Assembly: GCF_025420585.1 (NCBI RefSeq)
Contig: NZ_JAOEGB010000017.1
Coordinates: 112,880-176,879 of the forward strand
Direction: 5' to 3'
Origin: Planotetraspora sp. A-T 1434
GTDB taxonomy: Bacteria > Actinomycetota > Actinomycetes > Streptosporangiales > Streptosporangiaceae
DNA length: 64,000 nt
The notes beneath the pieces are model-generated. The model saw nothing but the letters and a program-made list of their open reading frames with translations, did no database searches and had not been told where the DNA came from. Each line of letters starts with the position of its first letter. The stretch's first letter is position 1. Below, in pieces: positions 28,745 through 38,418 of the stretch. A program made the translations under genes and the position numbers.

Positions 28745-29551
28745 TCAATCGGGTTCGGTGACGAAGTCGATCAGCTCTTCGACCCGGCCGAGGAGTTCGG
28801 GCTCCAAATCGGTGAAGGTCCTCACCCGCCCGAGAATGTGGCGCCATGCCTCCTGGGGATCCATCCGCCAGCCGAGGGCGGCGATCACGCCCTCCTTCCA
28901 GGGAATCCCGCGCGGCACGCTCGGCCACGCCGGAATGCCGAGCGCGGACGGCTTGACCGCCTGCCAGATGTCCACGTAGGGATGGCCGACGACCAGCACA
29001 TGGTCCCCCGAGACCTGGGCGGCGATGCGGCTCTCCTTGGACCCCGGCACGAGGTGGTCGACCAGCACGCCCAGACGCCTGCCCTGTTCCGGGGCGAACT
29101 CCGCCACGATGGCGGGCAGGTCGTCGACGCCCTCCAGATACTCGACGACGACGCCCTCGACCCGGAGGTCGTGACCCCAGATCTTCTCGACGAGAGACGC
29201 GTCGTGGATGCCCTCGACGTAGATCCGGCTCTCCTTGGCGACCTGGGCCCGCAGCCCGTCGACCGCGATCGACCCCGAGGCGCTCCGCTTGGGGCCCTGG
29301 GGCGCGGCGGCCGGCCGTACGAGCGTCACCGGCCTGCCGTCGAGCAGGAACCCGGCGGGCGCGAGGGGGAAGACCCGCCGCCGCCCGAACCGGTCCTCCA
29401 GCGTGACGGCCTCCTTGTCGCAGGCCACCACCGCGCCGCAGAACCGGCCTTCCGCGTCCTCGACCACGAGGTCCGGCTCGGCCGGGACCGTGGGGATCTG
29501 GCCCCGCTTGGGCCGCCGCCAGTCTCCGGAAAGCACGTCCCGCCCATACAT
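28745..29551 (-). CDS. DUF3097 family protein
   Basis: The 268-residue soluble protein starts MYGRDVLSGDWRRP and contains AKESRIYVEGIHDASLVEKI, DDLPAIVAEFAPEQGRRLGV and HVLVVGHPYVDIWQAVKP. This is the actinobacteria-specific DUF3097 family, normally found next to hemW and hrcA as here. The EG...D pattern around residue 114 is reminiscent of Toprim folds, but that is only a resemblance. No function is established. Confidence 0.85.
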   Translation of the reverse strand: MYGRDVLSGDWRRPKRGQIPTVPAEPDLVVEDAEGRFCGAVVACDKEAVTLEDRFGRRRVFPLAPAGFLLDGRPVTLVRPAAAPQGPKRSASGSIAVDGLRAQVAKESRIYVEGIHDASLVEKIWGHDLRVEGVVVEYLEGVDDLPAIVAEFAPEQGRRLGVLVDHLVPGSKESRIAAQVSGDHVLVVGHPYVDIWQAVKPSALGIPAWPSVPRGIPWKEGVIAALGWRMDPQEAWRHILGRVRTFTDLEPELLGRVEELIDFVTEPD

Positions 29552-29600
29552 GCCGCGAACGCTAGCAAAACAGCGACCGGGGCGGCGGCGAACCCGCCGC

Positions 29601-29700
29601 CCGTGTGCCGCGTCCGCCGCTCGTGTCCACGCTCGTGTCCGCGTCCGCGTCCGCGCTCGTGTCCGCTGTCCGTGTCCGTGTCCGTCGCCCGTGTCCGCCG
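29601..29700. repeat. Low-complexity GTGTCC/GCGTCC hexamer tract
   Basis: About 100 bp upstream of the DUF3097 start consist of degenerate copies of CGTGTCC and CGCGTCC. It borders repeat array B. No gene is seen in 29552-29830 apart from this tract and the array. Confidence 0.8.
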
Positions 29701-29718
29701 TCCCGGACAGGCCCGCTC

Positions 29719-29835
29719 TGCATGATCACGTGGGGATTTCCCCTGCGTGACGAGGCCGACCGGGAACCCGTGCATGATCCTGACTTGGGTTTGCCGAGGT
29801 CGGAGGCCAAGCCTGGGACTCTGTGCATGATCACG
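29719..29835 (-). repeat. Repeat array B (three 52-53-bp units)
   Basis: Cores read on the plus strand as TGCATGATCACG (29719-29730), TGCATGATCCTG (29771-29782) and TGCATGATCACG (29824-29835), so starts are 52 and 53 bp apart. In the opposite orientation the third unit reads CGTGATCATGCACAGAGTCC and its interior contains GGCCTCCGACCT, shared with array C. The membrane-protein gene that ends at 29831 takes its TGA stop from the third core. Confidence 0.8.
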
Positions 29836-30544
29836 GCAAGTGGGGGGTCGTGCGCCTCCGGTTGGCGCTCCGCCGTACCAGCACGACGATGGTCACGATC
29901 ACGGCGGCCAGGAAGCCGAGGAACGGGAGCGCCAGGAGGGCGATCGCCCCGCCGAGCTTTCCGCCGCTCGCGGTGAGCTCCTTGCCGACGCCGAACGTTA
30001 CGCCTTCGCCGTCGCAGCTCACCTGGTACGTCCCCGCCGACGGGACGCCGACGGTGAAGAGCAACTCCCACTTCCTGTCGCCGATGGCGACCGTCTGGGA
30101 CGTCTTCGGCTGGGTGAGCGTGACCTTCTCGTCCTGGCCGCCCCGCACCTCGCACGAGACGTTGGTGGGCTGGTCCGCGGCGGCGTAGATGGCCGGCTTG
30201 TCCTTCGGGTCGAGCCTGGCGCTGACCGCCTGGCCGCCGGCGAAGGTCTTGGCCGGCGCGACGTCGTTGATCGTGGAGAACAGGCCGCCCGCGAAGCCGC
30301 CGACGCCGACGATCAGCAGGACGACGAAGAGCGCCCAGGCCAGGAAGACCCACAGAAGGCGGGGACGGACCGGGCCCGGCGCGCGAGGCGGGGCAGGCAT
30401 GTCGTACGAGGGGGGCGGGTACTGGCCGCCGGAGGCATATGAGGGGCCCGGCGGGTAGGAAGCGCCGTACGGCTCACCGGGCGCGGGAGGGCGCGGCAAC
30501 CGGACGGTGGCGTCGCCGGGGCCCGGGTTGGGAATTTCGGTCAT
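29831..30544 (-). CDS. Membrane protein with proline-rich N-terminus and two membrane segments
   Basis: The 237-residue protein has about 68 Pro/Tyr/Gly-rich residues (PPSYDMPAPPRAPGPVRPR), a membrane segment (LWVFLAWALFVVLLIVGVGG), an external domain of about 115 residues with two Cys, and a second membrane segment (AIALLALPFLGFLAAVIVTIVV) followed by an Arg-rich end. I do not recognise the external domain. The stop codon lies inside repeat array B. Confidence 0.7.
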   Translation of the reverse strand: MTEIPNPGPGDATVRLPRPPAPGEPYGASYPPGPSYASGGQYPPPSYDMPAPPRAPGPVRPRLLWVFLAWALFVVLLIVGVGGFAGGLFSTINDVAPAKTFAGGQAVSARLDPKDKPAIYAAADQPTNVSCEVRGGQDEKVTLTQPKTSQTVAIGDRKWELLFTVGVPSAGTYQVSCDGEGVTFGVGKELTASGGKLGGAIALLALPFLGFLAAVIVTIVVLVRRSANRRRTTPHLP

Positions 30545-30651
30545 GGGTGGGAGTTTGGCGAATGCCGCTTGTAAGCGATTTGCAGTCGGCTTGTCCTGCT
30601 CGTCCTTATGGCCGATCGTGTTATCGCACCCCGGGGGCGCTGGCCGTACAC

Positions 30652-30678
30652 TTGGCACTCGGGAACACAGAGTGCCAG
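30652..30678 (+). promoter_or_regulatory. CIRCE operator upstream of hrcA
   Basis: TTGGCACTC-N9-GAGTGCCAG matches the CIRCE consensus TTAGCACTC-N9-GAGTGCTAA with one internal mismatch between arms. It lies 34 bases upstream of the hrcA start codon. HrcA is known to bind this element, so hrcA-dnaJ should be autoregulated and heat-induced. Confidence 0.92.
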
Positions 30679-30712
30679 AGTTCGTGTTTCCCACGCACAG
30701 GGAGGTGACACA

Positions 30713-31726
30713 TTGCTCGACGACCGCAAGCTGGCCGTGTTGCGTGCCATCGTCGAGGACTACGTGTCCACCAACGAGCCGGTGGGCTCCAAGGCCCTCG
30801 CCGACAGGCACAATCTCGGCGTTTCTCCTGCGACGATCCGTAACGACATGGCCGCGCTCGAGGAGCAGGGGTACATTCACCAGCCGCACACGAGCGCCGG
30901 GAGGGTTCCGACGGACAAGGGATATCGCCTGTTCGTCGACCGGCTCTCGCAGGTCAAGCCGCTTTCCGCCGCCGAACGCAGAGCGATCGAGGCGTTCCTC
31001 GGCGGGGTGGTCGACCTCGACGAGATCGTCATGCGGACGGTGCGGCTGCTGGCCCAGCTCACCAGGCAGGTCGCGGTCGTGCAGTATCCCTCGCTGACCA
31101 GGTCGTCGGTCCGGCACGTCGAGATCGTGCCGCTGGCCGAGCGCCGGGTCATGCTCGTTCTGATCACCAACACCGGCCGGGTCGAGCAGCGGGTGGTCGA
31201 TCTGCCCGAGGCGGTCGCGGAGGACCGGATCGCGCACCTCCGCGCCGTGCTCAACGCCTGCCTGGACGGCTGCGGCCTCTCCAGCGTGCCGGAGACCGTC
31301 GCCGAAGTACCGGAGCGGCTTCCGGCCAAGGATCGGCCCGTGGCGGCGACGATCCTGTCGGTGCTTCTTGAGACACTTGTCGAGCGGCACGAGGAAAAGA
31401 TCGTTTTTGCTGGAACCGCCAACCTCGCGGCGGCCGACTTCAGCGTCGGCCTGCGCGACGTGCTGGAGGCGCTGGAGGAGCAGGTCGTCCTGATGCGCCT
31501 GCTCGGCGAGACCGGCGGCCTGTCCGAGCTGACCGTCCGGATCGGCTCGGAGAACCCGTACACCGGACTTCGCGGCACCTCGATCGTGGCCGCGGGATAC
31601 GGTTCGGGCGACAAGGAACTGGCCCGGCTCGGAGTGCTGGGCCCGACGCGAATGGACTATCCGGTGACGATGGGTGCGGTGCGCGCGGTGGCGCGCTACG
31701 TCGGCCAGATCCTGGCGGGGTCATAA
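30713..31726 (+). CDS. hrcA: Heat-inducible transcription repressor HrcA
   Basis: The 337-residue repressor has an N-terminal winged helix ([20 protein letters not shown], then [34 protein letters not shown]) and the HrcA dimerisation and inserted domains. It binds CIRCE and is activated by GroEL in the systems studied. The TTG at 30713 is chosen because GGGAGGT lies 6-12 bases before it and family proteins start with LDDRKLAVL. dnaJ follows with no intervening base. Confidence 0.96.
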   Translation: MLDDRKLAVLRAIVEDYVSTNEPVGSKALADRHNLGVSPATIRNDMAALEEQGYIHQPHTSAGRVPTDKGYRLFVDRLSQVKPLSAAERRAIEAFLGGVVDLDEIVMRTVRLLAQLTRQVAVVQYPSLTRSSVRHVEIVPLAERRVMLVLITNTGRVEQRVVDLPEAVAEDRIAHLRAVLNACLDGCGLSSVPETVAEVPERLPAKDRPVAATILSVLLETLVERHEEKIVFAGTANLAAADFSVGLRDVLEALEEQVVLMRLLGETGGLSELTVRIGSENPYTGLRGTSIVAAGYGSGDKELARLGVLGPTRMDYPVTMGAVRAVARYVGQILAGS

Positions 31727-32860
31727 GTGTCCAAGGACTACTACGCGACCCTCGGGGTGCGCCGTGACGCCAGCCAGGAAGAGATCAAGAAGGCGTACCG
31801 CCGTCTCGCCCGCGAGCTGCACCCGGACGTCAATCCCGATCCGGAGACCCAGGAGCGGTTCAAGGACATCACTCAGGCCTACGAGGTGCTGTCCGACGCG
31901 AACAAGCGGCAGATGTACGACCTCGGCGCCGACCCGTTCAGCAGCGGGGCGGGGGCCGGAGCCGGCGGGTTCGGGGCGGGCTTCCCGTTCAGCGACATCA
32001 TGGACGCCTTCTTCGGCTCGGCCGGCGGATCCCGGGGGCCGCGCTCCCGCGCCAGGCGGGGCCGCAACGCGACGATCCGGGTCGAGCTCGACCTGGCCGA
32101 GTCCGGGTTCGGCACCACGCGGGAGCTGGTCGTCGACACCGCCGTGCTGTGCGAGGTCTGTCACGGCTCGGGCGCGGCGGCCGGCACCCACCCCGACACC
32201 TGTGACATGTGCCACGGCCGTGGCGAGGTGTCCCAGGTCACCCGGTCGTTCCTCGGCCAGGTCATGACCTCGCGGCCGTGCCCCCAGTGCGGCGGGTACG
32301 GCAGCGTGATCCGTCACCCCTGCATGGAGTGCTCCGGCGAGGGCCGGGTCCGCACCCGCAGAACGATCAAGGTCAGGATCCCGGCCGGTGTCGAGGACGG
32401 CACCCACATCCAGCTCGCCGGCGAGGGCGAGATCGGCCCCGGCGGCGGCCCTCCCGGCGACCTCTTCCTGGAGATCGTCGAGCGGCCGCACCAGATCTTC
32501 GAGCGGCGGGGCGACGACCTCCACTGCACGGTCCAGATCCCGATGACCGCCGCCGCCCTCGGCACCTCGCTCACCGTCGAGACCCTCGACGGCGCCGAGG
32601 AGATCGACGTACGGCCCGGCACCCAGGCGGGCCAGATCATCCCCCTGTACGGCAGGGGCGTCCAGCGGCTCAACGAGACCGGCAGGGGCGACCTGCTGAT
32701 CCACGTCACCGTCGAGACCCCGACCAAGCTGGACCCGGCGCAGGAGGAGCTACTGCGGGAGCTGTCCAAGCTACGCGGGGAGGAGCGGCCGCCGGGGAAG
32801 TTCTCCCCGGGCCAGCAAGGGTTCTTCTCACGCCTGAGAGACGCGTTCAACGGCCGCTGA
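31727..32860 (+). CDS. dnaJ: Chaperone protein DnaJ
   Basis: The 377-residue co-chaperone has a J domain ([20 protein letters not shown] with HPD near residue 34), a Gly/Phe-rich linker, four zinc motifs ([32 protein letters not shown]) and the two C-terminal substrate-binding domains. It stimulates DnaK ATPase. The GTG follows the hrcA TAA directly, so the pair forms one CIRCE-controlled operon. The Gly-rich region is shorter than in E. coli, typical of the DnaJ2 paralogue paired with hrcA in actinobacteria. Confidence 0.97.
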   Translation: MSKDYYATLGVRRDASQEEIKKAYRRLARELHPDVNPDPETQERFKDITQAYEVLSDANKRQMYDLGADPFSSGAGAGAGGFGAGFPFSDIMDAFFGSAGGSRGPRSRARRGRNATIRVELDLAESGFGTTRELVVDTAVLCEVCHGSGAAAGTHPDTCDMCHGRGEVSQVTRSFLGQVMTSRPCPQCGGYGSVIRHPCMECSGEGRVRTRRTIKVRIPAGVEDGTHIQLAGEGEIGPGGGPPGDLFLEIVERPHQIFERRGDDLHCTVQIPMTAAALGTSLTVETLDGAEEIDVRPGTQAGQIIPLYGRGVQRLNETGRGDLLIHVTVETPTKLDPAQEELLRELSKLRGEERPPGKFSPGQQGFFSRLRDAFNGR

Positions 32861-32869
32861 GGCGGGTTC

Positions 32870-33607
32870 ATGAGCGTTCCCGTGTTCCTGGCGGACACCA
32901 CTGATCTCGATCCCGGGGCCGGCCGGATCGTCCTCGGCGGCCCGGAGGGACGCCACGCGGCGGCCGTCAGGAGGCTTCGCCCCGGCGAGCGGATCGACCT
33001 GACGGACGGCCTCGGCCGGGTCGCCGAGTGCGTCGTCTCCGACGTGGGCAAGGACACGCTCACGGCCGAGGTGCTCAGACGCTACGACCTCGACCCGCCG
33101 GCGCCGCGCCTCGTCGTCGTCCAGGGGCTCCCGAAGGGCGACCGGGGCGAGCTGGCGGTCGAGATGATGACCGAGGCGGGCGTCGACGTGATCGTGCCCT
33201 GGGCCGCCGCCCGCTGCGTCACCCAGTGGAAGGGCGACCGCGCGGGCAAGGCCCTGGCCCGCTGGCGGAGCACCGCGCGCGAGGCCGGTAAGCAGGCCCG
33301 CCGCTTCCACCTTCCCGAGGTGGCCGAGCAGGCCACGACGGCCCAGGTGGCCTCGGCCGTCTCCGGGGCGGCGCTCGCGATCGTGCTGCACGAGGAGGCC
33401 GCCGAACCGCTGAGCGGCCTGACACTGCCGGATAAGGGTGACATCGTGGTCGTGGTCGGCCCCGAGGGCGGAATCACCGACGACGAGATCGCCCGGTTCC
33501 GGGCCGCCGGAGCCGTACCGGCCCTGCTCGGGCCGACGGTGCTGCGGACCTCGACGGCCGGAGTGGCGGCGGCCGCCGTGCTGCTGTCCCGCAGTGGTCG
33601 TTGGTGA
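32870..33607 (+). CDS. rsmE: 16S rRNA (uracil-1498-N3) methyltransferase
   Basis: The 245-residue SPOUT methyltransferase has VVVQGLPKGDRGELAVEMMTEAGVD, KQARRFHLP and the knot motif VVVGPEGGIT followed by LLGPTVLRTSTAG, which binds S-adenosylmethionine. It methylates U1498 of 16S rRNA. It lies 9 bases after dnaJ, the standard neighbour order. A remnant of an unrelated VOC gene begins 24 bases after its stop. Confidence 0.95.
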   Translation: MSVPVFLADTTDLDPGAGRIVLGGPEGRHAAAVRRLRPGERIDLTDGLGRVAECVVSDVGKDTLTAEVLRRYDLDPPAPRLVVVQGLPKGDRGELAVEMMTEAGVDVIVPWAAARCVTQWKGDRAGKALARWRSTAREAGKQARRFHLPEVAEQATTAQVASAVSGAALAIVLHEEAAEPLSGLTLPDKGDIVVVVGPEGGITDDEIARFRAAGAVPALLGPTVLRTSTAGVAAAAVLLSRSGRW

Positions 33608-33630
33608 AGCGGGCGCGGAGTCAGCTTTGA

Positions 33631-33738
33631 GACTACGAGGGCGTGGACGAAAAGGGGATCTTCCGCGCGCGCGGACCGGCCATCGCCTGGTTCAAGGACC
33701 CGGCCGGCAACATCCTGTCGGTGCTCCAGAAGGACTGA
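33631..33738 (+). pseudogene. 3' remnant of a VOC/glyoxalase-family gene
   Basis: The frame reads [20 protein letters not shown] continuing with [14 protein letters not shown] and then TGA. The sequence AWF-DPAGN-LSVLQ is the usual C-terminal strand of VOC-fold proteins. Only 35 codons remain and the codon before the first is TGA, so the rest of the gene is deleted. It ends 3 bases from the stop of the convergent membrane-protein gene. Confidence 0.8.
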
Positions 33739-33741
33739 TTC

Positions 33742-34389
33742 TTACGGCGTCGGCGTCTCCGAGACGGAGTTGACCGCGACCGCGTCGGTCGGGGTCGGCG
33801 AAGGCGTCGGGCTCGGCGTCGGCGACGGGGTCGGCGCCGGAGGCGGCGTGGTGGCCGTCGAGGGCGTGGGGGCCGGAGGGGGCGGGGTCTCGTCCGGAGG
33901 GCACGAGGGCGAGGCCGTGGAGTCCGGCTCGACGACTCCCGTCGTGGCGTCCGGAGACGCGCAGGGGTTCGGCGTCGACGACGGCGTCGGCTTGGAGGTC
34001 GAGCCCGCCTTGTGCGTCGGGACGGGCGGCGCCTGACCGTGCGCGGTCCCGTTGGTGGTGATCACCAGTGTGGGGGCGGGCGACGCCGGCGGCCGCTGGG
34101 TGGCCGACGTGTCGGGAAGCCGGCTGCCATCGCCCGCCTGGTAGATGCCCGTGCTCTGGCCCACCTGCGTGCGGAGGCCGGGGACGAGCATGACGACCGT
34201 GCCCGCCACCAGGACGGCCCCCGCTACGGCGGCTCCCACTCGCCACCAAAAGATGCCCCGCAGGCCGCGCCGCTCGATGCGGCTGCGGATGATGTCCAGT
34301 CCTTCGGGAGACGGCACGACCGAGTCCGCCTCCGCGCGCATGGCACGGCGCAGGAACTCGCCGTACTCGTCGTCGGGGGGGAAGGTCAT
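33742..34389 (-). CDS. Single-pass membrane protein cotranscribed with sigma factor
   Basis: The 215-residue protein has about 48 N-terminal cytoplasmic residues (DDEYGEFLRRAMRAEADSVV), one membrane segment (VGAAVAGAVLVAGTVVMLVP) and a Pro/Thr/Ser-rich external tail with PTPSPTPSPT repeats. Its ATG overlaps the sigma-factor stop (ATGA), an arrangement typical of an anti-sigma partner, although I see no zinc-binding anti-sigma motif (HxxxCxxC). An anti-sigma role is inference from position and topology. Confidence 0.65.
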   Translation of the reverse strand: MTFPPDDEYGEFLRRAMRAEADSVVPSPEGLDIIRSRIERRGLRGIFWWRVGAAVAGAVLVAGTVVMLVPGLRTQVGQSTGIYQAGDGSRLPDTSATQRPPASPAPTLVITTNGTAHGQAPPVPTHKAGSTSKPTPSSTPNPCASPDATTGVVEPDSTASPSCPPDETPPPPAPTPSTATTPPPAPTPSPTPSPTPSPTPTDAVAVNSVSETPTP

Positions 34390-34991
34390 GAGAACTGCTC
34401 CAGTGCCATCCGTAGTGCGGCCATGCCGCGGGCCGTGTGACTTTTCACCGCGCCCTTGCTGATGCCCATCGCGTTGGCGATCTCCGCCTCCGACAGGTCA
34501 CCGTAGTAGCGCAGCACCAGCGCCTCGCGCTGCCGGGTGGGCAGGCCGCGGAGCGCCTCGATGACCGCCGAGCGCTCCAGCTCGCCGATCGCGCCGTTCT
34601 CCGCGCTGGGCGCGTCGGGAAGCCCCTTCGGGGCGTACTTCTCGACGACCGCGCGGTGACGCAGCACGGAGCGCGAGCGGTTGACGACCGATTGGCGTAG
34701 GTAGGCCAGTGCCTTGTCGGTGTCCCGCAGCCGGCGCCACGCCCCATGAATGGCGACGAACGCGTCCTGCACGACCTCTTCCGCGCTGGCCACATCACGG
34801 ACCAGCAGCACCGCGAGACGCACCAGTGACCGATAGTGGGCGCTGTAAAGCGCCGTAACGGCCACGTCGGCATCCCACCCGACGGGCACCGTCCCCAACG
34901 ACCTGTCGGCCACGAGGGTCTCGGTGGTCACATCAGTAGGACGCTCGTCATCCCCGGGGGGTTTACGTTCTTCCGAATGATTAGGGGGCAT
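34386..34991 (-). CDS. ECF RNA polymerase sigma factor (SigE-like)
   Basis: The 201-residue protein has sigma region 2 (ALYSAHYRSLVRLAVLLVRD, then EEVVQDAFVAIHGAWRRLRD) and region 4 (EALRGLPTRQREALVLRYYGDLSEAEIANAMGISKGAVKSHTARGM). It belongs to the SigE-family group of actinobacterial ECF sigma factors. The ATG at 34991 (MPPNHSEERK) is preferred; the frame is open to 35093. An inverted repeat CGACACT/AGTGTCG (35012-35018 and 35037-35043) lies upstream. Confidence 0.88.
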   Translation of the reverse strand: MPPNHSEERKPPGDDERPTDVTTETLVADRSLGTVPVGWDADVAVTALYSAHYRSLVRLAVLLVRDVASAEEVVQDAFVAIHGAWRRLRDTDKALAYLRQSVVNRSRSVLRHRAVVEKYAPKGLPDAPSAENGAIGELERSAVIEALRGLPTRQREALVLRYYGDLSEAEIANAMGISKGAVKSHTARGMAALRMALEQFS

Positions 34992-35110
34992 GACCCAGTG
35001 GTGTCCTCGCCCGACACTAGGGGGGTTTTTCGGTGCAGTGTCGCACACCAACATTACTTGCGGGGATCTTTCAACGTCATCACTGATTGGCAACGGCTAC
35101 GCTTTCGCTC

Positions 35111-35455
35111 GTGACCGACTGCCTGTTCTGCAAGATCGTGGCCAAGGAGATCCCCGCGGAGATCGTCCTGGAGGCCGACCGGGCGCTGGCGTTCCGCGAC
35201 ATCAACCCGCAGGCGCCCACGCACGTCCTGGTCGTGTCGAAGGCCCACCACGAGAACGCGGCGGCGCTGGCCGAGGCCGACGACGGCCTCGCGGACGACC
35301 TGCTCAAGGCGTGTCACGCCGTGGCCGTCCAGGAGGGCGTGGCCGGCTCGGGCTACCGGGTGGTGTTCAACACCGGGCCGGGCGCCGGGCAGACCGTCTT
35401 CCACGTCCACGCGCACGTGCTGGGCGGCAGAGACCTCGCGTGGCCACCGGGGTGA
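35111..35455 (+). CDS. HIT family hydrolase
   Basis: The 114-residue protein starts TDCLFCKIVAKEIPAEIVLE and ends with the histidine triad HVHAHVLGG. HIT proteins hydrolyse nucleoside phosphoramidates or dinucleotides. The GTG at 35111 is the family start; a TTG at 35087 is in frame but adds unconserved residues. It lies between rsmE and phoH as in other actinobacteria. Confidence 0.93.
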   Translation: MTDCLFCKIVAKEIPAEIVLEADRALAFRDINPQAPTHVLVVSKAHHENAAALAEADDGLADDLLKACHAVAVQEGVAGSGYRVVFNTGPGAGQTVFHVHAHVLGGRDLAWPPG

Positions 35456-35481
35456 ACGGCTAGCATGACCGTAGGGAACTA

Positions 35482-35506
35482 GGGAGGCGAGCAGGCCGTA
35501 ACGGCC
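35482..35506 (+). promoter_or_regulatory. Hairpin between the phoH Shine-Dalgarno and start codon
   Basis: The only good ribosome binding site (GGGAGG, 35482-35487) is 23 bases before the phoH ATG, too far for normal use. The hairpin GGCCG-TAA-CGGCC (35494-35506) lies between them; if folded it leaves a 10-base effective spacing. The site may make phoH translation sensitive to RNA structure. Confidence 0.5.
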
Positions 35507-35510
35507 GCCC

Positions 35511-36530
<1,020 letters not shown>

Positions 36531-36555
36531 GCGAGCGCTCAGGTAAGGAGATCCG

Positions 36556-37032
36556 GTGAGCATCGAGGTGGCCAACGAGTCCGGCGTGGAGGTCGACGAG
36601 TCGGCCCTCGTGGAGCTGGCCGGTCACGTCCTCGGCCGGATGGGCATCAACCCGCTGGCCGAGCTGTCGATCCTGGTGATCGACGAGGCGGCGATGGCCG
36701 AGCTGCACGAGCAGTGGATGGGCGAGCCGGGGCCGACCGACGTGCTGGCCTTCCCCATGGACGAGCTGCGGCCCAACTCCGGCGGCGGCCGCGAGGAGGA
36801 CTCCTCCCCCGACCCGGCCCTGCTCGGCGACGTGGTGCTCTGCCCCCAGGTGGCCGCCAAGCAGGCCGCCGAGGCCGGGCACAGCGCCCAGGACGAGCTG
36901 GAGATGCTCTGCACCCACGGCATCCTCCACCTGCTCGGCTACGACCACGCGGAACCCGAGGAACACGCCGAGATGTTCGGCCTGCAGGGCGAGCTGCTCG
37001 AGGCGTGGCGGGAGGTGCGGCGGAAGCCGTGA
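36556..37032 (+). CDS. ybeY: Endoribonuclease YbeY
   Basis: The 158-residue metalloprotein contains the zinc motif [11 protein letters not shown] near residue 127 and DVLAFPMDE. YbeY matures 16S rRNA and takes part in ribosome quality control. The GTG at 36556 follows AGGAGATCCG. The stop overlaps the start of the next gene. Confidence 0.95.
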   Translation: MSIEVANESGVEVDESALVELAGHVLGRMGINPLAELSILVIDEAAMAELHEQWMGEPGPTDVLAFPMDELRPNSGGGREEDSSPDPALLGDVVLCPQVAAKQAAEAGHSAQDELEMLCTHGILHLLGYDHAEPEEHAEMFGLQGELLEAWREVRRKP

Positions 37033-38327
37033 ACAACGGCTGGCTGTTCTCGGCCGTCCTCCTCATCGTGGTCGGCGGCCTTCTGGCGAGTGCCGAGACG
37101 GCGCTGACCCGCATCTCCCGGGTGCGGGCCGAGGAGTTCGTCAAGGAGAGGCGCCGGGGCGCCCTGCGGCTGCGGGCGATCGTCGCCGACCCCCCGCGCT
37201 ACCTCAACCTGCTGCTGCTGCTCAGGCTGAGCTGCGAGCTGATCGCCACGGTGATCGCCACTTTGCTGTTCATCGACTGGCTCGGCGACCGCGGCCAGGC
37301 CTACGCCGTGGCCGCCGGGGTCATGATCCTGGTGAGCTACGTCATCGTGGGCGTCTCGCCGCGCACGCTGGGCCGCCAGCACGCCGAGCCCGTCGCGCTC
37401 GCCAGCGCGCCCATCGTGTACGGCCTGACCCGCATCTTCGGCCCGCTGCCGAAGCTGCTCATCCTGCTCGGCAACGCGCTGACCCCGGGCCGCGGCTTCC
37501 GGGAGGGGCCGTTCACCTCCGAGGCCGAGCTGCGCGATCTGGTCGACCTGGCCGAGCAGCGCCGGGTGATCGAGCCGGACGAGCGCGAGATGATCCACTC
37601 GGTCTTCGAGCTGGGTGACACGCTCGTCCGCGAGGTCATGGTGCCGCGTACGGACATCATCTTCATCGAGCGGGGAAAGAGCCTGAGCCAGGCGCTCTCG
37701 CTGGCCCTGCGCAGCGGTTTCTCCCGCATCCCGGTGGTCGGCGAGAACGAGGACGACGTCGTCGGCATCGCCTACCTCAAGGACATCGTCCGCCGAATGC
37801 AGGACACCGGCGACACGGGCGGCAGGGTCGACGAGCTGATGCGCCCGGCGACCTACGTCCCGGACAGCAAGCCGATCGACGAACTGCTCCGCGAGATGCA
37901 GGCCCGGCAGATCCACCTGGCCATCGTCATCGACGAGTACGGCGGCACCGCCGGCCTCGTGACGATCGAGGACGTGATCGAGGAGATCGTCGGGGAGATC
38001 GCCGACGAGTACGACCAGGAGGCCCCCCGGGTCGAGCCGCTCGACGACGGCGCGGTCCGCGTTACGGCCCGCCTTCCCGTCGACGAGCTGGCGGAGCTGT
38101 TCCACACCGAGATCGAGGTCGAGGACGTGGACACCGTGGGCGGCCTGCTGGCCCACGCGCTCGGCCGTGTGCCGATCGCCGGTTCCGAGGCCACGGTCGG
38201 CGGGCTCCGCCTGACGGCGGAAAATCTCGCCGGCCGCCGCAACCAGATCAGCACCGTGGTGGTGCGGCGGGCCGACCACTCCGAGGCGGAGGAAGAGGTC
38301 GTCCCCACCGCCGCCGAGCAGGAGTAG
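37029..38327 (+). CDS. CNNM/CorC-type transporter-associated protein (hemolysin family)
   Basis: The 432-residue protein has an N-terminal DUF21 membrane domain with about four helices, a CBS pair ([42 protein letters not shown], then [31 protein letters not shown]) and a C-terminal CorC_HlyC domain. Such proteins take part in magnesium/cobalt transport or resistance. The GTG overlaps the ybeY TGA (GTGA), so they form an operon. A hairpin begins right after the stop. Confidence 0.92.
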   Translation: MNNGWLFSAVLLIVVGGLLASAETALTRISRVRAEEFVKERRRGALRLRAIVADPPRYLNLLLLLRLSCELIATVIATLLFIDWLGDRGQAYAVAAGVMILVSYVIVGVSPRTLGRQHAEPVALASAPIVYGLTRIFGPLPKLLILLGNALTPGRGFREGPFTSEAELRDLVDLAEQRRVIEPDEREMIHSVFELGDTLVREVMVPRTDIIFIERGKSLSQALSLALRSGFSRIPVVGENEDDVVGIAYLKDIVRRMQDTGDTGGRVDELMRPATYVPDSKPIDELLREMQARQIHLAIVIDEYGGTAGLVTIEDVIEEIVGEIADEYDQEAPRVEPLDDGAVRVTARLPVDELAELFHTEIEVEDVDTVGGLLAHALGRVPIAGSEATVGGLRLTAENLAGRRNQISTVVVRRADHSEAEEEVVPTAAEQE

Positions 38328-38347
38328 CGGCAAGGCCCCCCTTGCCG
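38328..38347 (+). terminator. Terminator of the phoH-ybeY-CNNM operon
   Basis: CGGCAAGG-CCCC-CCTTGCCG is a perfect 8-bp hairpin that begins with the first base after the TAG stop. There is no T-run. Confidence 0.75.
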
Positions 38348-38418
38348 TGAAATAGGCCTACTTTGAGCCCGTCGGGTATCTGGATATTGAAATGTCCGTA
38401 TATGTACGCTGACTCGTC

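Noticed and set aside
30545..31390. Long reverse-strand frame through hrcA joined to the membrane-protein gene.
   Set aside because: It is the antisense shadow of hrcA; the membrane protein starts at the ATG at 30544.
36714..37028. N-terminal extension of the CNNM frame upstream of its GTG at 37029.
   Set aside because: It is ybeY read in another frame; family proteins begin at the membrane segment and the GTGA overlap with ybeY is a normal coupling.
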